Positions 1-7,936 of a stretch of 64,000 nt of DNA are shown here, piece after piece. The first letter of the stretch is position 1. Every line of letters starts with the position of its first letter. The notes beneath the pieces were generated by a model that saw nothing but the letters and a program-made list of their open reading frames with translations, was not told the DNA's origin and made no database searches. Made by a program: the position numbers and the translations under genes. Source of the stretch: Lentzea cavernae (GTDB lineage: Bacteria; Actinomycetota; Actinomycetes; Mycobacteriales; Pseudonocardiaceae); contig NZ_BNAR01000002.1 in the NCBI RefSeq assembly GCF_014653695.1, positions 310,001 to 374,000 of the forward strand, in the 5' to 3' direction.

Positions 1-1122
1 GGCCTGCTGATCGCCGACTTCTCGCGCGTGCTTGCGGGCCCGTACGCGACCATGCTGCTGGCCGACATGGGAGCCCGGGTCGTCAAGGTCGAGGGCCCCG
101 CCGGTGACGAGACGCGCACCTGGATGCCGCCGGTGCGCGACGACGTGTCGACCTACTACCTCGGCGTCAACCGGGGCAAGCGGTCGATCGCGCTGGACCT
201 GCGCACGGAGCAGGACGCCGCGCTGGGGCGGGAACTCGCCCGGCGCGCGGACGTGGTGATCGAGAACTTCAAGCCCGGCGGCCTCGCCAAGTACGGGCTC
301 GACCACGCCTCGGTCAGCGCGCTGAACCCGCGGGTGATCTACGCGTCGATCACCGGGTTCGGTTCCGGCGAAGGGAAGCACGTCCCCGGCTACGACCTGA
401 TGGTGCAGGCGATCTCCGGGCTGATGAGCCTCACCGGCGACCCGGAGGGGCCGCCGTACCGCGCGGGCATCTCGGTGTTCGACGTGATGGCGGGCAACCA
501 CGCGGTGATCGGCATCCTCGCGGCGCTGAGGCACCGCGACGCCACCGGGCAGGGCCAGCTCGTCGAGGTGAACCTGCTGTCGTCCGCGCTGACGGGGCTG
601 GTGAACCACAGCTCGGCGTACACGGCCGGCGGGACCGTGCCGTTCCGGATGGGCAACGCGCACCCCAGCGTGTTCCCCTACGAACCGCTGCCGACCGCCG
701 ACAACGACCTGATCGTCGCGGCGGCCAACGACGGCCAGTTCCGCAAGCTGTGCGAGGTCCTCGGGTTGTCCGAGGTGCCGGACGACCCGCGGTTCGCCCG
801 CAACGCAGACCGCACGCGCAACCGCGAGGAGCTGCGGCCGTTGCTGGAGGAACGGCTGCGGACCCGCGGCGCCGACGAGTGGTTCGACCTGCTCGTGGCG
901 GCCGGGGTGCCGTGCGGGCCGATCAACACCATCGACGGCGGGTTCGCGATGGCCGAGCGGTTCGGGCTCGACCCGGTCGTGGTGGTCGGGGACGTGCCGA
1001 CCACTCGGCACCCGATCCGCTTCTCGGAGACACCGGCCGTCTACGAACTGCCGCCACCATCGCTGGACGAGCACGGCGAAGAGCTGCGCGCATGGCTGAA
1101 GGAGGACCGTGACGGTCTATGA
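1..1122 (+). CDS. CaiB/BaiF family CoA-transferase (5' end outside window)
   Basis: Class III CoA-transferase, which moves CoA between carboxylic acids. The reading frame is open from base 1 and the first residues already read as family sequence (ADFSRVLAGPYA), so the true start lies upstream; the first in-window GTG at 28 is internal. Family signatures include the LAGP loop, the VIENFKPGGL segment and PGYDLMVQAISG, whose Asp is the expected acyl-anhydride-forming residue. The remaining 374 codons are close to full family length, so only a short N-terminus is missing. It overlaps the next gene by 14 bases, implying one operon and translational coupling. The acid substrate cannot be read from sequence; a partner dioxygenase downstream suggests aromatic or dicarboxylate catabolism. 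Confidence 0.9.
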   Translation, partial: GLLIADFSRVLAGPYATMLLADMGARVVKVEGPAGDETRTWMPPVRDDVSTYYLGVNRGKRSIALDLRTEQDAALGRELARRADVVIENFKPGGLAKYGLDHASVSALNPRVIYASITGFGSGEGKHVPGYDLMVQAISGLMSLTGDPEGPPYRAGISVFDVMAGNHAVIGILAALRHRDATGQGQLVEVNLLSSALTGLVNHSSAYTAGGTVPFRMGNAHPSVFPYEPLPTADNDLIVAAANDGQFRKLCEVLGLSEVPDDPRFARNADRTRNREELRPLLEERLRTRGADEWFDLLVAAGVPCGPINTIDGGFAMAERFGLDPVVVVGDVPTTRHPIRFSETPAVYELPPPSLDEHGEELRAWLKEDRDGL

Positions 1123-1873
1123 AACGGCACTCGGCGCGTCGACCACCGACACGATCACGTTGCTGGGCAAGGATCTCGCCCGTGACGTGATGGGCACCGT
1201 CGGGTTCGGCGAGCTGGCGTTCTGGCTCGCCACCCAGCGCAGGCCGAGCCCCGGCGAGACGCGGTTGTTCGAAGCGGTGCTGGCCGCGCTGGCCGACCAC
1301 GGGTTCACCCCCACGGCCATCGTCAGCCGCCTCACCCTCCTGTCCGCGCCCGACTCCGTGCAGGGCGCGCTCGCGGCGGGACTGCTCGGCGGCGGTTCGC
1401 GGTTCCTCGGCGTCACCGAGGACGCGGGCCGGTTCCTGCACGCCGTCGTGAGCGCCACCGACTCGACGGACTGGGACGCCCTGGCGTTGGAAACGCTTGA
1501 GGCGCAGGGCAAAGCGCGCGTTCCCGGACTCGGTCACCACGTGCACAAGAACGGCGATCCCCGGACCCCGCGCCTGTTCGAGATCGCCGAGGAGGAGGGC
1601 CTGGTCGGGCCGCACCTCTCCCTGTTCGCCGCGATCGGCCGCGTGCACCCGCAGGTGCTCGGCAAGACGTTGCCGCTCAACGGCGCCGGCACGTGCGGCG
1701 CGGTGCTCGCCGACCTCGGCCTGCCGCTCGAGCTGTTGCGGGGCTTCGCGTTGCTGGCCCGCACCGCCGGCCTGATCGGGCAGCTCGCCGAGGAGCTGCG
1801 CAACCCGGTCGCCAACCAGATCTTCCTTTCTGTGGACACGAACACCAGGTCCGTGGCACCTGTCGAGGAGTGA
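1109..1873 (+). CDS. Citrate synthase-superfamily protein, citryl-CoA lyase-like
   Basis: A 254-residue protein with the fold signature of citrate synthase, notably GLGHHVHKNGDPR (compare GxGHRVYKxxDPR) and the C-terminal ARTAGLIGQLAEE segment. It is much shorter than citrate synthase (about 370-430 residues). By eye, the stretch matching GPLHGGA reads GLLGGGS, and the segment that should hold the catalytic Asp has none, so two of three citrate synthase catalytic residues seem absent. Stand-alone actinobacterial proteins of this type are usually named citryl-CoA lyase. Starts at GTG inside the CoA-transferase gene and is followed three bases later by the dioxygenase. A CoA-ester cleavage role next to a CoA-transferase is plausible; the substrate is unknown. 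Confidence 0.75.
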   Translation: MTVYETALGASTTDTITLLGKDLARDVMGTVGFGELAFWLATQRRPSPGETRLFEAVLAALADHGFTPTAIVSRLTLLSAPDSVQGALAAGLLGGGSRFLGVTEDAGRFLHAVVSATDSTDWDALALETLEAQGKARVPGLGHHVHKNGDPRTPRLFEIAEEEGLVGPHLSLFAAIGRVHPQVLGKTLPLNGAGTCGAVLADLGLPLELLRGFALLARTAGLIGQLAEELRNPVANQIFLSVDTNTRSVAPVEE

Positions 1874-1876
1874 GCA

Positions 1877-2743
1877 ATGCAGCTCGTGACCGAGGACAAC
1901 ATCACCGCGCTCGCCGAGCAGCGCTGGGGCACCGCGAAGGACCCGCGGACAGCGCAGCTGATGACCGCGCTCATCAGGCACCTGCACGACTTCGCCCGCG
2001 AGGTGCGGCTCACCGAGGCCGAGTGGATGGCGGCCGTGCAGTGGCTGACCGCCACGGGGCAGATCAGCGACGAGAAGCGCGAGGAGTTCATCCTCGCCTC
2101 GGACGTGCTCGGCCTGAGCATGCTGGTCGTGCAGATGAACCACCGGTTCGACGCGGGCGCGACACCGGCCACCGTGCTCGGACCGTTCCACATCGACGGC
2201 TCGCCCGAACTGGGGTTCGGCGGTGACATGTCCGACGACGTCGACGGAACCCCGCTCTACCTCACCGGAACCGTGCGTTCCCTGGACGGGACTCCGATCG
2301 CCGGCGCCCTGCTCGACGTCTGGCAGGCCGACGCCGAGGGCGCGTACGAGGCCCAGCTCGAGGTCGACGAGGCCCGGCTGCGCGCGAAGTACCGCTCCGA
2401 ACCGGACGGCACCTACTGCGTCCGCACCATCACGCCCAAGGGGTACGCGATCCCGATGGACGGGCCCGTCGGCGCGTTGATCGAGCAGACCGAGATCAGC
2501 TACTTCCGCCCCGCGCACGTGCACTTCCTGCTCACCGCCGAGGGCTTCGAGCCGCTGATCACGCACCTGTTCGAGGAGGGCGCCGACTACCTCGACAGCG
2601 ACGTCGTGTTCGGCACCAAGCAGGAGCTCGTGGTCCGGTTCGTGCCGCGCGAGCCCGGCGTCACCCCGGACGGCAACCTCTCCGAGGTCCCCTGGGTGCT
2701 CGCCGAGTTCGACTTCGTCCTGCAACCGTGCGCGCCGCGGTAG
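1877..2743 (+). CDS. Intradiol ring-cleavage dioxygenase (catechol/hydroxyquinol 1,2-dioxygenase type)
   Basis: Non-heme Fe(III) dioxygenase that opens catechol or hydroxyquinol between its two hydroxyls. It has the helical N-terminal dimerisation domain (about residues 1-95) and the beta-sandwich catalytic domain. Expected Fe ligands are the Tyr in DAEGAYE, the Tyr in DGTYCVRT and two His in RPAHVHF. At 288 residues it matches the family. The N-terminal sequence and SYFRPAHVHF resemble hydroxyquinol 1,2-dioxygenases more than classical catechol enzymes, but the assignment between them is by eye. It sits in an operon with a CoA-transferase, lyase-like protein and dehydrogenase; its stop overlaps the GTG start of the next reading frame by 16 bases. 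Confidence 0.88.
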   Translation: MQLVTEDNITALAEQRWGTAKDPRTAQLMTALIRHLHDFAREVRLTEAEWMAAVQWLTATGQISDEKREEFILASDVLGLSMLVVQMNHRFDAGATPATVLGPFHIDGSPELGFGGDMSDDVDGTPLYLTGTVRSLDGTPIAGALLDVWQADAEGAYEAQLEVDEARLRAKYRSEPDGTYCVRTITPKGYAIPMDGPVGALIEQTEISYFRPAHVHFLLTAEGFEPLITHLFEEGADYLDSDVVFGTKQELVVRFVPREPGVTPDGNLSEVPWVLAEFDFVLQPCAPR

Positions 2744-3632
2744 TCGTTCGTCCCGGTCAGCCGCCGTCGCTCGCTGACCGGGGCGAGCCCTCCCCCGCTG
2801 CCGTGAGGTCGTCGTCGACGTCCTCGCCGCGCCCGTCACACCGCTCGACCTGCTGTGCGCCGGTGGCGAGTCCTACTTCGGCGTGCCCGAAACGCCTTAT
2901 GTGCCGGGGGTGCAAGGGGTCGGGACGGTCGACGGGCGGACGGTGTGGTTCCCCACCGGCGCCGGGATGGCTCCTGGTGACGGGAGCATGGCCGCAAGAG
3001 CGGTGGCACGGCGGGAAGACCTGGTGTTCCTGCCGGACGTCGACCCGGTCGTGATGGCCGCGCTCGGGTTGTCGGCCGTCGCCGCGCACATGGCGCTGAC
3101 GTGGCGTGGTGAGCTGGTGGCCGGGGAGACCGTGGTCGTGCTCGGCTGTGGTGCTGTCGGCCAGGCCGCGATCCAGCTCGCTCGCCTCGTCGGTGCCGGA
3201 CGGGTGGTGGCGGCGGCGCGGTCGGTGCAGGCCCGCGACCGCGCTGTGCGGGCCGGGGCGGACGTCGTGGTCGCGCTGGAGGACGTGGCCGAGGCCGCGC
3301 AGGGCGCCGACCTGCTGCTGGACCCGTTGTTCGGGCCTCCGGCCGCCGCAGCCGCCGGGGCGCTGCGGCCCGGTGGCCGGTGGGTGAACCTCGGCGGGTC
3401 TGCCGGCGAGACGTGCCCGATCACGTCGTCCACGTTGCGCAGCAGGTCGTTGCGGTTGTCCGGCTACACGAACAACGAGCTGACCGTGCAGCAGCGGGCC
3501 GACGCCATCGCGGTGGTCGCCCGCCACGCGGCCGAGGGAGCGCTCACCGTCGACCACGAGGTGGTGCCGCTGGACGGCGTCACCGACGCGTGGCACCGCA
3601 ACTCCCGTGGACGGGTCGTGCTGATCACGTAG
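2728..3632 (+). pseudogene. Zinc-binding alcohol dehydrogenase/quinone oxidoreductase-like, with apparent -1 frameshift
   Basis: MDR-superfamily NAD(P)H oxidoreductase. The N-terminal start reads in one frame from GTG 2728 (VRAAVVVRPGQPP...) to about 2803. Continuation of the same GroES-like domain (EVVVDVLAAPVTPLDLL, then VPGVQGVGTV) lies in the neighbouring frame and runs to the stop at 3632. Adding one G in the gccGtgag stretch near 2803-2804 would restore AAGEVVV and an intact protein of about 301 residues. The Rossmann part is intact, with VVVLGCGAVGQAA as nucleotide-binding motif; no zinc-ligand cluster is evident. Either a true inactivating deletion or a base-call error; translation restarting at GTG 2883 would lack about 50 residues. 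Likely fourth gene of the dioxygenase operon. Confidence 0.7.
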
Positions 3633-3681
3633 TCCTCTGCGTGAGATGCGGGGGTGATCATGGCGTGCCAGGATCGGCCGG

Positions 3682-5115
3682 GTGGATCGACGCAGGTTTC
3701 TGAAGGTCGCCGGGCTCGCCGGTGCCGGTGCCGCGCTCGCGGCCTGCACCTCACCCGCTCCCCCCGCCCCGGTTGCACCACCGTCCAGTTCGTCCGTTCC
3801 GAGTGGACCGCCCGACTGGACCGGTCTGCGGTCGAAGATGTCCGGCCAGCTCGTGCTCGCCGGCGACGACTCGTTCGCGTACCAGGGCTTCAACCCCGTG
3901 TGGGACGGCCAGAAACCCGCCGCCGTCGCCAAGGTCACCTCGGCGGCGGACGTGCAGGCCTGCGTCGAGGCCGCACGGGGCCGCGTGGCCGTCGCCGCGC
4001 GCAGCGGTGGCCACAGCTACGCCGGGTACTCGTCGCCGCCCGGTGGTCTGCAGGTCGACGTGCGCGGGCTGGCCGAGGTCGAGGTGCTGCCCGGTGGCCA
4101 GGTCCGCATCGGCTCCGGCGCCGCGCTCGGTGACGTGTCGAAGGCGCTGGCGGCGTCGGGGCTCTGCCTGCCGACCGGCACGTGCCCGTCCGTCGGCGTC
4201 GCCGGTCTCACGCTCGGCGGCGGCATCGGCGTCCTGTCCCGCAAGTACGGGCTGACGTGCGACCACCTCGTGTCGGCGACGGTGGTGACGGCCGACGGGC
4301 GGCTGCTCACCGCGTCCGCCGAGAAGGAGCCCGACCTGTTCTGGGCGTTGCGCGGCGGTGGTGGCGGCAACTTCGGGATCGTCACCGAGTTCGTGTTCGC
4401 CACCGTGCCCGCCCCGGAGGTCGCGGTCTTCTCGCTGTCCTACCCGGCCGGTGCCGCGGCGGACGCGCTCGGCGCGTGGCAGAGGTGGATCGCGCAGGCG
4501 CCGAACGAGCTGTGGTCGAACGTCGTCGTGCGCGGAGGCCCGCAGCCGAGCTGCACGATCGGCGGCTGCTTCGTCGGCTCCGTCGGCGGTCTCGCCGCGC
4601 TCGTGAACCAGCTGCCCGCGCCCGCCGAGCGGTTCCTCCAGCCGCAGACCTACGCCGAGGCCACCCGGTACTTCGCGGGAGGCCCGATCGCCCGCGAGTC
4701 GGCCGTGGCGTCCTCGCGCGTCGTGCAGGAGCCCATCGGCGACCCGGCTCAGGCCGTGGCGCTGCTGGCCGGCCAGTCCGACGAGACCTACCTGATCTTC
4801 GACGGCCTGCGGGGAGCGGTCGCCGACGTCGCGCCGGACGCCACCGCGTTCCCGCACCGCAAGGCACTCGCGAACGTCCAGATCTACCTCAAGACACCGC
4901 CCGAGGCGGCCGAGCAGGCGCGCACGAACCTCGCCGCGATCCGCGACGGGCTCGGCGCGCTGGTCGGTGACACCGGGTACGTCAACTACATCGACCCGCA
5001 GATGCCCCAGTGGGCGCAGGCGTACTACGGCGGCAACCTCGCCCGGCTGCAGGAGGTCGCCGCCAAGTACGACCCGGACCACGTGTTCGAGTTCGCGCAG
5101 TCCGTCTCCCGGTGA
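3682..5115 (+). CDS. Tat-exported FAD-linked oxidase, berberine bridge enzyme-like
   Basis: Secreted or lipid-anchored flavoprotein oxidase of the VAO/BBE type, oxidising alcohols, sugars or alkaloid-like substrates with O2. The N-terminus carries a twin-arginine signal (RRRFLK) and a lipobox-like LAAC, so it may be a Tat lipoprotein; a Pro/Ser-rich spacer follows. The FAD domain shows RSGGHSYAGYS, whose His is the usual 8-alpha attachment site, and GTCPSVGVAG, whose Cys is the usual second FAD link, so flavin is probably bicovalent. The C-terminal BBE segment contains YVNYIDPQM and the NLARLQEVAAKYDP motif. The GTG start gives the Tat motif at once. Substrate unknown. Confidence 0.88.
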   Translation: MDRRRFLKVAGLAGAGAALAACTSPAPPAPVAPPSSSSVPSGPPDWTGLRSKMSGQLVLAGDDSFAYQGFNPVWDGQKPAAVAKVTSAADVQACVEAARGRVAVAARSGGHSYAGYSSPPGGLQVDVRGLAEVEVLPGGQVRIGSGAALGDVSKALAASGLCLPTGTCPSVGVAGLTLGGGIGVLSRKYGLTCDHLVSATVVTADGRLLTASAEKEPDLFWALRGGGGGNFGIVTEFVFATVPAPEVAVFSLSYPAGAAADALGAWQRWIAQAPNELWSNVVVRGGPQPSCTIGGCFVGSVGGLAALVNQLPAPAERFLQPQTYAEATRYFAGGPIARESAVASSRVVQEPIGDPAQAVALLAGQSDETYLIFDGLRGAVADVAPDATAFPHRKALANVQIYLKTPPEAAEQARTNLAAIRDGLGALVGDTGYVNYIDPQMPQWAQAYYGGNLARLQEVAAKYDPDHVFEFAQSVSR

Positions 5116-5130
5116 CGTCGGGAGACGGAC
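5100..5130. terminator. Hairpin terminator between convergent genes
   Basis: A perfect 11-bp inverted repeat (gtccgtctccc / gggagacggac) with a 9-nt loop containing the stop codon of the flavin oxidase. No U-tract, as common in actinomycetes. It can serve both this gene and the protease converging on it. Confidence 0.7.
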
Positions 5131-5140
5131 CGGCGGGAGC

Positions 5141-6040
5141 TCACTCGATGCGCGCGCCCACTTCGGCCAGCGCCCTGGTGACGGGCTGGAAGAACGTCAC
5201 GCCTCCGCTGCGGCAGTCACCGCTGCCGCCGGAGGTCAGGCCGATGGCGTCGTTGCCGGAGAAGAGCGGTCCGCCGCTGTCGCCGCCCTCGGCGCACACG
5301 GTGGTCTGGATGAGACCGGTGACACGGCCCTCCGGGTAGTTGACCGTGGCGTTGAGGCCGGTCACACGGCCGGAACGCAAGCCTGTCGTGCTGCCCATGC
5401 GCTGCACCTGCCGGCCCACGCGCGCTTCGGCGGCGCGCTCGATCTGCACCTTGCGGCCGTTGCCGGTGTCGACCTCGCTGGGCGCGTCGGCGTTGCGGTT
5501 GTTGTAGGTGAGCAGTGCGAAGTCGCCGTTGCCGGGGAACGTGGACTCCACCACGGTGGCGGCCGCCCTCCCGTTCGGTGCCAGGGAGAACTGCCTGCCC
5601 GCGGCCGTGCAGTGGCCCGCGGTGAGGATGCCGGGCCTGCCGTCGCCGGTGACGACGTTGAAGCCCAGCGAGCAGCGGCTGCCGCCGGCGAAGATCCCGT
5701 CGCCGCCCTCGGCGAACAGCCGGAACTCCCCGGACGTGCGCTCCAGCTTCACGCCCTTGCCCATGGCGTCCACTGTGGACACGAGGTTGTCCCACTTCGC
5801 GCCGGTCACGGTGCTGTCGGCGGTGACGAGGACCTCGTTGGTGTCCGGGTTGACGGCCCACGCGGTGCCCGGCACGGAGGCCTTCTGCCGCAGCGTCTCG
5901 GTCGCCTGCGACGGAGCCGTGCGCCGCTCCGGCGCCGCCTGGCTGGCCGTGAACGTCGCGGCGGTGATCGCCACGGCCACGAGCCCGATCGCGCCCGCGA
6001 TCACCTTCACCCGGCGGTTGTCGTCGTGGTGCCTGCCCAT
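5141..6040 (-). CDS. Secreted S1 family (streptogrisin/alpha-lytic type) serine protease
   Basis: Chymotrypsin-fold endopeptidase of 299 residues. It has an N-terminal hydrophobic signal/anchor (about residues 12-35), a short pro-region and a mature domain beginning near residue 115. Catalytic triad: His143 in TAGHC, Asp173 in NGDFALL and Ser255 in GGDSGGP. Cysteine pairs around the His (SRCSLG...GHC) match the family. The short pro-region distinguishes it from longer streptogrisins. Exported and probably autoprocessed. It is convergent with the flavin oxidase and divergent from the antiporter; no operon partner. Confidence 0.92.
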   Translation of the reverse strand: MGRHHDDNRRVKVIAGAIGLVAVAITAATFTASQAAPERRTAPSQATETLRQKASVPGTAWAVNPDTNEVLVTADSTVTGAKWDNLVSTVDAMGKGVKLERTSGEFRLFAEGGDGIFAGGSRCSLGFNVVTGDGRPGILTAGHCTAAGRQFSLAPNGRAAATVVESTFPGNGDFALLTYNNRNADAPSEVDTGNGRKVQIERAAEARVGRQVQRMGSTTGLRSGRVTGLNATVNYPEGRVTGLIQTTVCAEGGDSGGPLFSGNDAIGLTSGGSGDCRSGGVTFFQPVTRALAEVGARIE

Positions 6041-6201
6041 GCAGTGCCCTCCCGTGGATGTCGGCGACCGGTCGAGCAGCGATGTCCGCTCTGCCTGGTT
6101 GTACGTACGGAGCGCCCACGCGGGTTCAACCGGACGTGATCGCGCTCCCGCACCGGCGGTTCGCCGGTCCTCTTAGGACGGAGTCGTCCAGGATGAGGTC
6201 C

Positions 6202-7473
6202 ATGAACTCGCTGCTGCTCGCCGCCGCGTTCGCGATGGTCGTCAGGTCACTGGCGGCGAACCGCCTGGACCGGTGGCTGCTCGGCGCGCCGCTGGTCATG
6301 GTGCTGGCAGGGGTCGCGGTCGGGCTGTTCGAGCCGAACGCCATCGCGGACGGCCTCAACACCGAGTCGGTGCAGCACGCGGCCGAGATCATCCTCGCGG
6401 TGCTGCTGTTCGTCGACGCGACGGAGGTGCGCGCGGGCCGGTTGTGGGGCGCCTACCCGGGCCTCGTGGCGAGGGTGCTGCTGGTGGCGATGCCGGTGAG
6501 CATCGCCGTGGCCGCCCTGTTGGGCTGGCTGCTGTTCCCCAGCCTGCCGTGGGCGGTGTTGCTGCTGGTCGCGTGCGTGACGGTGCCGATCGACTTCGCC
6601 GCCGCCGAACGGGTGGTGCGCGACCGCGCGCTGTCGGTGCGGGTGCGCGGCACGGTGAACGTCGAGAGCGGCTACAACGACGGCATCGTGACGCCGCTGT
6701 TCCTGTTCGCTCTGGTCCTGGCGGGCGACGACACGCAGGAGCGCACGCCGCTGGAGGCGCTGGCCACGGTGCTGCCGTTCGCGGTGAAGGCGCTGCTGGC
6801 CGGCGTGGTGATCGGCGCGCTGCTCGGCTGGCTGATGGACCGCGCCCACCAGGCCGGCTGGGTGAGCGACCAGTCGGCCCGCGTCGCGGTGCTGCTCGCG
6901 CCGTTGCTGACCTACACCGCGACGGTCGCGATCGACGGCAACGGCTTCGTCGCCTCGTTCGTCTGCGGCATCGCGTTCCGCTACGTGCACCGGCTGCTCA
7001 AGGCCCGCCACGTCCGCACGGGACGGGCCGACGCGCGCACGGACGCGTTGAACACCGACCTGCACCTGCTGGAGGACGTGACCGGGCTGCTGACGATGAC
7101 CATGTGGTTCGTGGTCGGCATCGCCGCCGTGCTCACGTTCTACCTGGGGGTGTCGTGGCAGGTGCTGCTCTTCTGCGCGGCCGTGCTCACCGTGGTCCGG
7201 ATCGGGCCCGTGTTCCTCGCCCTCACCGGGTCGCGGATGCTCCGGCGGGAACGCCTGCTCGTCGGCGCGCTGGGCCCGCGCGGCACGACGACGATCGTGT
7301 TCGGGCTGCTCGCGTTCAACCGGCTGCCGGAGGGGCCCGCCGCCGACACGATCCTGACGATCACGGTGGTCTGCGTGCTCGGCAGCGTCGCGCTGCACGG
7401 GGTGGGCGCGACGCCGTTTCAGAGGCTCTTGGCGAAGTGGAACGCGGGGATGACGAAGCCGGACGCCAGGTAG
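6202..7473 (+). CDS. CPA1/NhaP-type Na+(K+)/H+ antiporter
   Basis: Polytopic membrane protein of 423 residues with about 12 hydrophobic segments, exchanging monovalent cation for protons. The VESGYNDGIVTP segment corresponds to the CPA1 membrane motif with the essential Asn-Asp pair, and LLFVDATEV resembles the family's early conserved segment. ATG 6202 was chosen because GATGAGG lies five bases upstream and because hydrophobic sequence starts at once; the open frame extends upstream without family features, and ATG 6193 is an alternative. The last 55 bases overlap the convergent acetyltransferase gene. Confidence 0.85.
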   Translation: MNSLLLAAAFAMVVRSLAANRLDRWLLGAPLVMVLAGVAVGLFEPNAIADGLNTESVQHAAEIILAVLLFVDATEVRAGRLWGAYPGLVARVLLVAMPVSIAVAALLGWLLFPSLPWAVLLLVACVTVPIDFAAAERVVRDRALSVRVRGTVNVESGYNDGIVTPLFLFALVLAGDDTQERTPLEALATVLPFAVKALLAGVVIGALLGWLMDRAHQAGWVSDQSARVAVLLAPLLTYTATVAIDGNGFVASFVCGIAFRYVHRLLKARHVRTGRADARTDALNTDLHLLEDVTGLLTMTMWFVVGIAAVLTFYLGVSWQVLLFCAAVLTVVRIGPVFLALTGSRMLRRERLLVGALGPRGTTTIVFGLLAFNRLPEGPAADTILTITVVCVLGSVALHGVGATPFQRLLAKWNAGMTKPDAR

Positions 7474-7859
7474 AGGCGGTGCGCGTCGTGCCTCGGCGTG
7501 CCGGAGTCGAGGTGCACGCCCGCGCACCCCTGCCGCCGGGCCTCCTCGTCGACCCACCGCAGCAGGGCGGCGCCGTGGCCCTGCCTGCGAGCGGACGGGA
7601 GCGTGCTGAGGTCGTCGACGTAGAGGTGCGGGCCCGCGTAGAGGTTCGTCACGTGCCGGAACCCCGCGACGGCGACGACACGGCCGTCCGCGTCGAACGA
7701 GGCGGCGATCCGGTAGCCCTCCCGCCGTTGGGCGCGCACGAGCTCGACGAACTCGTCGACGTCGGTGAGGTGCGGGCGGAGCTCCCGCATCGCGTCGAAC
7801 GCCAGGGCCGTGTCCGCGCCGTCCAGTTCCGCGATCGCGATGGTGTGCTGAGTGGTCAC
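7419..7859 (-). CDS. GNAT family N-acetyltransferase
   Basis: 146-residue acetyltransferase of the Gcn5-related fold. Motif A reads VDDLSTLPSARRQGHGAALL, with the RRQGHG acetyl-CoA pyrophosphate loop, followed by the typical late segment HRLYLASGF. The acceptor is not predictable. GTG start; 3' end overlaps the antiporter gene by 55 bases in the opposite orientation. It lies downstream of the M28 peptidase on the same strand, separated by a 77-base gap with a long inverted repeat, so co-transcription is uncertain. Confidence 0.88.
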   Translation of the reverse strand: MTTQHTIAIAELDGADTALAFDAMRELRPHLTDVDEFVELVRAQRREGYRIAASFDADGRVVAVAGFRHVTNLYAGPHLYVDDLSTLPSARRQGHGAALLRWVDEEARRQGCAGVHLDSGTPRHDAHRLYLASGFVIPAFHFAKSL

Positions 7860-7878
7860 GCTGATGATGTTCGCCGAG

Positions 7879-7929
7879 CAAGTGGCCTCTCAGAATACCC
7901 ATTGCAGGGATAAACCAAGAGGCCACTTG
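7879..7929. repeat. 12-bp inverted repeat with 27-nt loop (terminator or small repeat unit)
   Basis: The arms caagtggcctct and agaggccacttg are perfect complements. They stand between the stop of the M28 peptidase gene and the start of the GNAT gene, both on the minus strand, so a terminator is the simplest reading. The right arm extends to a 14-mer (CAAGTGGCCTCTTG on the minus strand) that recurs exactly at 55084-55097. Confidence 0.55.
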
Positions 7930-7936
7930 TCCGGTG

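Noticed and set aside
923..2839. Minus-strand open frame of about 640 codons opposite the dioxygenase operon
   Set aside because: Low-complexity translation with no motifs, antisense to three recognisable enzymes.
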